The notes under the pieces were generated by a model that worked only from the letters and a program-made list of their open reading frames with translations, made no database searches and was not told where the DNA came from. The position numbers and the translations under genes are program-made. From positions 4,430,501 through 4,494,500 of the forward strand of contig NZ_CP045354.1 of NCBI RefSeq assembly GCF_009363435.1: a stretch of 64,000 nucleotides of DNA. Reading direction: 5' to 3'. Each line of letters begins with the position of its first letter. Within the stretch, counting starts at the first letter, position 1. Positions 60,840 through 64,000 of this stretch are shown piece after piece. The DNA is from Labrenzia sp. THAF82. GTDB lineage: Bacteria > Pseudomonadota > Alphaproteobacteria > Rhizobiales > Stappiaceae.

Positions 60840-60878
60840 GTCCGGGCCTCCTGTTTACAAAACCCGTCAGACACGTGC

Positions 60879-61670
60879 TCAGGCCTTTCGCCTGACCATG
60901 CCGCGTGACGGATCATACCCCCAAAGACTGACAAAGAGAAAGACTGCGAAAGCAAACACCACCCAAAGCAAAGCTATCCAGTCAACCTGTCCGTAAAGTG
61001 CAAAACGAATGAGTTCGACGCCGTGGGAAAACGGATTGAACGCACAAATGTCCCGCAGGATGGTTGAGGCTTCCGCCATCTTCCAAAGCGGATAGAGAGC
61101 CGTCGACAGAAAGAACATCGGAAAGATCACGAAGTTCATCACGCCGGCGAAATTCTCCAACTGATTGATCGTGCTCGACAGCAAGAGACCGAGCGCGCCA
61201 AGCATCAGTCCGTTCAGAATGAGAGCGGGCAGAATGGCAGCATAGCCGGACGGCGAGAAACCGATGCCCAAGAGCCCTGCGATCGCGAGGAATGTATAGA
61301 CCTGAAAAATCGAAATGATGGTGCTTGCAAACAGCTTGCAAAACAGCAGCCACCAGCGTGGGATCGGACTTGTCAGAAGCAGGCGCATCGATCCCATTTC
61401 ACGGTCATAGACCAGACTGAGCGAGGATTGCATGCCTGAAAAGAGCTGTATCATGCCGCACAGTCCGGGAACGATATAGATCTCATAAGTTATATAGGTC
61501 AGGTACGGCGGCTGTATTGATAGTCCGAGTGCAGCACGAAATCCGGCCGCAAAAACGATCAGCCATACCAATGGCCTGACGATTGCCGCCAGAAAACGTC
61601 CGCGCTGTGATACAAATCGCAGGGCCTCGCGGTGAATGATTGCCAGGAGGCAGACCAGAGCGGCTCTCAT
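60879..61670 (-). CDS. pedC: ABC transporter permease of the PQQ-alcohol system (PedC-like)
   Basis: A 263-residue integral membrane protein of the ABC-2 export type, with about six hydrophobic segments, EMGSMRLLLTSPIPRWWLLF (a cytoplasmic loop typical of ABC-2 permeases) and FPMFFLSTALYPLWKMAEAS. It matches the PedC-type permease conserved with PQQ alcohol dehydrogenases. It starts as ATGA over the stop of the ATPase gene. The transported compound is unknown in the literature I can recall. Confidence 0.8.
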   Translation of the reverse strand: MRAALVCLLAIIHREALRFVSQRGRFLAAIVRPLVWLIVFAAGFRAALGLSIQPPYLTYITYEIYIVPGLCGMIQLFSGMQSSLSLVYDREMGSMRLLLTSPIPRWWLLFCKLFASTIISIFQVYTFLAIAGLLGIGFSPSGYAAILPALILNGLMLGALGLLLSSTINQLENFAGVMNFVIFPMFFLSTALYPLWKMAEASTILRDICAFNPFSHGVELIRFALYGQVDWIALLWVVFAFAVFLFVSLWGYDPSRGMVRRKA

Positions 61671-62389
61671 TCGTTGTCTCCAGTCAGCTCCAGAAAACGA
61701 GACTGAAGCGATCTGCCCGTCGCAATTTCTCCCGCGTGTCCATCAGCGCAAATTCTGCCCTCATGAAGCACGACAAGTCGATCTTCGTCATTGATCTCAT
61801 CAACCAGATGCGTTGCCCACAGGACTGCGAGATCCCGCTCGCGTGCCAGATCATGAACATAAGCTGTGATCGACTGCCTGGTAGCGGCATCAAGTCCAAC
61901 TGTGGGTTCATCGAGCAAGAGAACCTGCGGATCGTGGATCAACGCACGGGCAATTTCCATTCGTCGCCTGTGTCCGCCATTGAGGGTCCTGACCTTTTCA
62001 CCGACACGCTCTGCCATGTTTACACGCTCCAGGCATGCCGTGATCCGCTTGTCAGCCTCAGCGCCCGACATGCCGTGAAGGGCTGCGAAATACTTGAGAT
62101 TGCGCCAAACCGTAAGGTCCAGGTCGAGCGTCGGCTGCTGGAACACCACACCGATGCGTGCAAGTGCCTTTCCGGGTTCACGCGCCAGCGAATAGCCATC
62201 AACCAGGACTTGACCGGCATCAGGGACAAACAGCCGGGTCATTATTGAAAACAAGGTGCTCTTCCCGGCTCCGTTCGGACCGAGAAGAGCGCAAAATGCC
62301 CCGGGGTTCAGTTTAAAACTGACATCGTTCAGGGCAGTCTTTTTTCCAAATCGATGCGTGATGCCCTGAACATCAAGGCGAACCGTCAC
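61667..62389 (-). CDS. pedB: ABC transporter ATPase of the PQQ-alcohol system (PedB-like)
   Basis: A 240-residue ABC-2 type ATPase. Walker A GPNGAGKST is at 37-45, Q-loop VFQQPTLDLDLT, Walker B VLLLDEPTVGLD and H-loop ATHLVDEI are intact; the signature reads LNGGHRRRMEIARAL rather than LSGGQ, an unusual but conservative change. GTG 62389 overlaps the stop of the next gene upstream as GTGA. It pairs with the PedC-like permease. Confidence 0.82.
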   Translation of the reverse strand: MTVRLDVQGITHRFGKKTALNDVSFKLNPGAFCALLGPNGAGKSTLFSIMTRLFVPDAGQVLVDGYSLAREPGKALARIGVVFQQPTLDLDLTVWRNLKYFAALHGMSGAEADKRITACLERVNMAERVGEKVRTLNGGHRRRMEIARALIHDPQVLLLDEPTVGLDAATRQSITAYVHDLARERDLAVLWATHLVDEINDEDRLVVLHEGRICADGHAGEIATGRSLQSRFLELTGDNE

Positions 62390-62844
62390 TTTATGGTGAT
62401 CTCAAGCGTTTGAAGGTCACTGCCTGGAACGCCGAAACTGTAGGTTCCAGGCTTGATTGCAAGGAAGCTGATTTCAGCTGTTCCCGCTTCGTCGAATTCC
62501 AGACTATCGACGCCAAGCGGGCGGATCTCAATGCCTTCGATGACAATCTCATCGATCCAGATCGCCCTGAAAAACCCTGCCCCGGCCAATGCCAATTCCT
62601 GGCTGCCGTCTGCCTCGATTTCAATCTCGTAGTAAGTGCCGGATTTGAGTTCGAGAGCTCCGCTTTCGTTCAGCGGCACACCGGCAGACAAGGTCAGTGC
62701 CGGAAGATCTTCCCTGTTGTCACGCGACAGGATACCTGCAGTGCCGAATGTCGGTGCATCGTCGTCATCGTCATCCCCTTCACTCGCGAGGACCGGGGCA
62801 GTCAGGATAGCCAGGGTCGTCGCGCAAGCGAGCAAAAACTTCAT
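62386..62844 (-). CDS. Secreted acidic protein with six-Asp stretch
   Basis: A 152-residue exported protein of no family I recognise with confidence. The signal peptide ends near residue 20 (LAILTAPVLASEG) and is followed immediately by D24-D29, six consecutive Asp after Glu22. The rest is all-beta in character with repeated hydrophobic alternation (LELKSGTYYEIEIEADGSQE, IKPGTYSFGVPGSDLQTLEI), similar in outline to a cupredoxin-like fold but without the His/Cys/Met copper ligands. ATG 62844. The gene is translationally coupled to pedB. A metal-binding role is possible because of the acidic tract and the neighbouring lanthanide enzyme; it is inference. Confidence 0.7.
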   Translation of the reverse strand: MKFLLACATTLAILTAPVLASEGDDDDDDAPTFGTAGILSRDNREDLPALTLSAGVPLNESGALELKSGTYYEIEIEADGSQELALAGAGFFRAIWIDEIVIEGIEIRPLGVDSLEFDEAGTAEISFLAIKPGTYSFGVPGSDLQTLEITIK

Positions 62845-62863
62845 ATTTTCCTCCCAGATTTAT

Positions 62864-63835
62864 TCAGTTTGTTGGCCGGAACGCCGCTCCCCACGGGAAG
62901 CGGCCCACCTTGATCGATTTGATGGGCGCCAGTTCGGCAACATCAATAACGGTGACATCTCCAGAAAGGCCATTGGTGGTAAAAAGCAGGCTCTCGTCAC
63001 CGTTGAATGCCATGTGCCAAACCCTGCGACCGACCAGGATGTAGTCCGTCACTTCATAGGTTTTTGGATCGACAACAGCCACATGATTAGACGGACCGAG
63101 AGCAACGAACACGTGTTTGCCATCGCGCGTCATTTCAAAACCGACAGGCTGAACTCGATCGGGATGGATGCCCTGTATCTCGAATTCTATCTTGGCCTTT
63201 TCCTGCTGGCTTTCCCTGTCGAAAACCGTGATCGTGCCGCCAATCTCCGAACTGACCCAGAGTTCCGAACCGTCAAGTGTAAACTCCGCATGGCGCGGGC
63301 GCTGATCGACAATCGTGTTGGCGAACAGTTCCTGCGTACTGGTGTCGATCCAATGAGCCATGTTGGTCGTCTCAGATGTCGTGATCGCAATCTTCCCATC
63401 CGGCGAGACCGCCATCCCTTCCGGTTCAATTCCAACATCGATCTGTGCCACAACACGTTTTGTCTCAGTGTCCACCACGGTTGTGATCGCGTCATCCTCG
63501 TTGGCGATGTAAAGATGTCGGTTGTCCGGGTGCAACACGAATTGTTCCGGGTCTTCACCGGAAGGAAGTTCGTGCAGAATCTTGCCCGTTTCCGGGTCTA
63601 TGACCTGCACCGTGTCGCTGTCGGATGCGCATAGGTAGAGCACGGAATGGTCGATGGCGAATGTGATGCCGCGTGGCCTTTCGCCAACGTCGATCGTGCG
63701 GACAACTTCGAGTGTGTCGATGTCGATCACACTGATCGTGTCGTCTTTTTCGTTGGACACCCAAATCTCGTCAGCCAGTGCAGACGTCAGCCCCATCCCG
63801 GCTGCGAGCCCAATGATTGGCCATAACCTTCGCAT
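62864..63835 (-). CDS. YVTN beta-propeller protein of the PQQ-alcohol system
   Basis: A 323-residue exported propeller. Signal peptide (LAAGMGLTSALADEI) then seven YVTN-type blades, each with the pattern V.D..T.....I.VG..P...AF/V, for example VIDIDTLEVVRTIDVGERPR and VVDTETKRVVAQIDVGIEPE. It resembles the PQQ-dependent-catabolism-associated propeller conserved with PedB/PedC. ATG 63835 follows a 20-nt gap after the upstream gene. It is the most upstream complete gene of the leftward operon and probably acts in the periplasm as a scaffold. Confidence 0.82.
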   Translation of the reverse strand: MRRLWPIIGLAAGMGLTSALADEIWVSNEKDDTISVIDIDTLEVVRTIDVGERPRGITFAIDHSVLYLCASDSDTVQVIDPETGKILHELPSGEDPEQFVLHPDNRHLYIANEDDAITTVVDTETKRVVAQIDVGIEPEGMAVSPDGKIAITTSETTNMAHWIDTSTQELFANTIVDQRPRHAEFTLDGSELWVSSEIGGTITVFDRESQQEKAKIEFEIQGIHPDRVQPVGFEMTRDGKHVFVALGPSNHVAVVDPKTYEVTDYILVGRRVWHMAFNGDESLLFTTNGLSGDVTVIDVAELAPIKSIKVGRFPWGAAFRPTN

Positions 63836-63838
63836 GAT

Positions 63839-64000
63839 TCACTCCCTATACGCGGTACACGCGCTTTCCGCTTCGTCTATTCCAAGGGTATCGAGCTCGG
63901 TGCGCTGATGGAGGAACCCCTCCAGCGGGGCCTGTGCCACCAACGCGCGCGAATGTATGAGCGGGATCGGCTGGCGCAATTGGCCATTCCAAGACCGGAA
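63839..64000 (-). CDS. C-terminal end of a PedA/PQQ-ABC substrate-binding-like protein (5' end beyond window)
   Basis: The frame enters from the right edge and ends at TGA 63839-63841, leaving 53 codons. The tail reads FRSWNGQLRQPIPLIHSRAL, then VAQAPLEGFLHQRTELDTLG. The wording and its position, just before the propeller gene, recall the substrate-binding protein that accompanies the PedB/PedC-type ABC genes of PQQ alcohol systems. Only the tail is visible, so the family call is tentative. Confidence 0.5.
   Translation of the reverse strand, partial: FRSWNGQLRQPIPLIHSRALVAQAPLEGFLHQRTELDTLGIDEAESACTAYRE

Noticed and set aside
1..64000. Insertion sequences, phage genes, CRISPR array, toxin-antitoxin or defence genes
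   Set aside because: No transposase, integrase, Cas, restriction or toxin-antitoxin proteins were recognised and no direct-repeat array was seen; only operator-scale repeats occur.

Overview
The window looks like chromosomal DNA of a marine alphaproteobacterium of the Roseibium/Labrenzia/Stappia type (Hyphomicrobiales). This is an inference from gene content: a DddP DMSP lyase, many TRAP and ABC importers, rhizobial-style sugar operons with FadR/GntR, LacI, RpiR and Lrp regulators, ergothioneine genes and a PQQ alcohol-dehydrogenase locus. Base composition is moderately GC-rich and even. I see no rRNA, tRNA, CRISPR array, insertion sequence, phage gene or integrase, and almost all of the sequence is coding.

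Layout. 1-0.95 kb: a YciI-like gene (cut by the window edge) behind a TetR gene with a double operator. 1.4-4.3 kb: ergothioneine genes egtB-egtD, convergent with a LysE-type exporter. 4.5-12 kb: an RpiR regulator, a TAXI-TRAP transporter (binding protein, fused permease, UspA-like protein), a LysR regulator and the DMSP lyase dddP. 12.1-16.5 kb: a YghU-type glutathione transferase and the transhydrogenase pntA-pntB. 17.2-19.8 kb: a Na+/amino acid symporter with a UspA protein and a divergent Lrp regulator.

19.9-24.7 kb: a methionine gamma-lyase locus. mdeA, an mdeB-like 2-oxo acid dehydrogenase E1 and two Lrp-family regulators suggest conversion of methionine to methanethiol and 2-oxobutyrate, then oxidation of the 2-oxobutyrate. 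24.7-39.5 kb: two long leftward transport operons. The first (FadR-type regulator, PLP enzyme, Ugp/Mal-type ABC importer) is preceded by four operator copies spaced exactly 21 bp apart. The second is M20 peptidase, Dpp-type ABC importer, aldehyde dehydrogenase and SDR, next to a divergent PAS-LuxR regulator. 40.2-51.3 kb: a UxaA-type dehydratase with its GntR regulator, then a LacI-controlled sugar operon (RbsB-type ABC importer, tagatose/psicose 3-epimerase-like isomerase, two kinases).

51.4-64 kb: a PQQ locus. It has a lanthanide-type alcohol dehydrogenase (PedH/ExaF-like, with the extra Asp), a NarL-type response regulator, a NitT/TauT-type ABC importer, a secreted esterase, a transglycosylase fold that has lost both catalytic glutamates, two paralogous SEL1-repeat secreted proteins at its two ends, and the PedB/PedC-type ABC system with a YVTN propeller and a secreted protein carrying six consecutive aspartates. 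This last region is the best candidate for an incompletely described system: a periplasmic alcohol-oxidation module with its own envelope and metal or cofactor handling.
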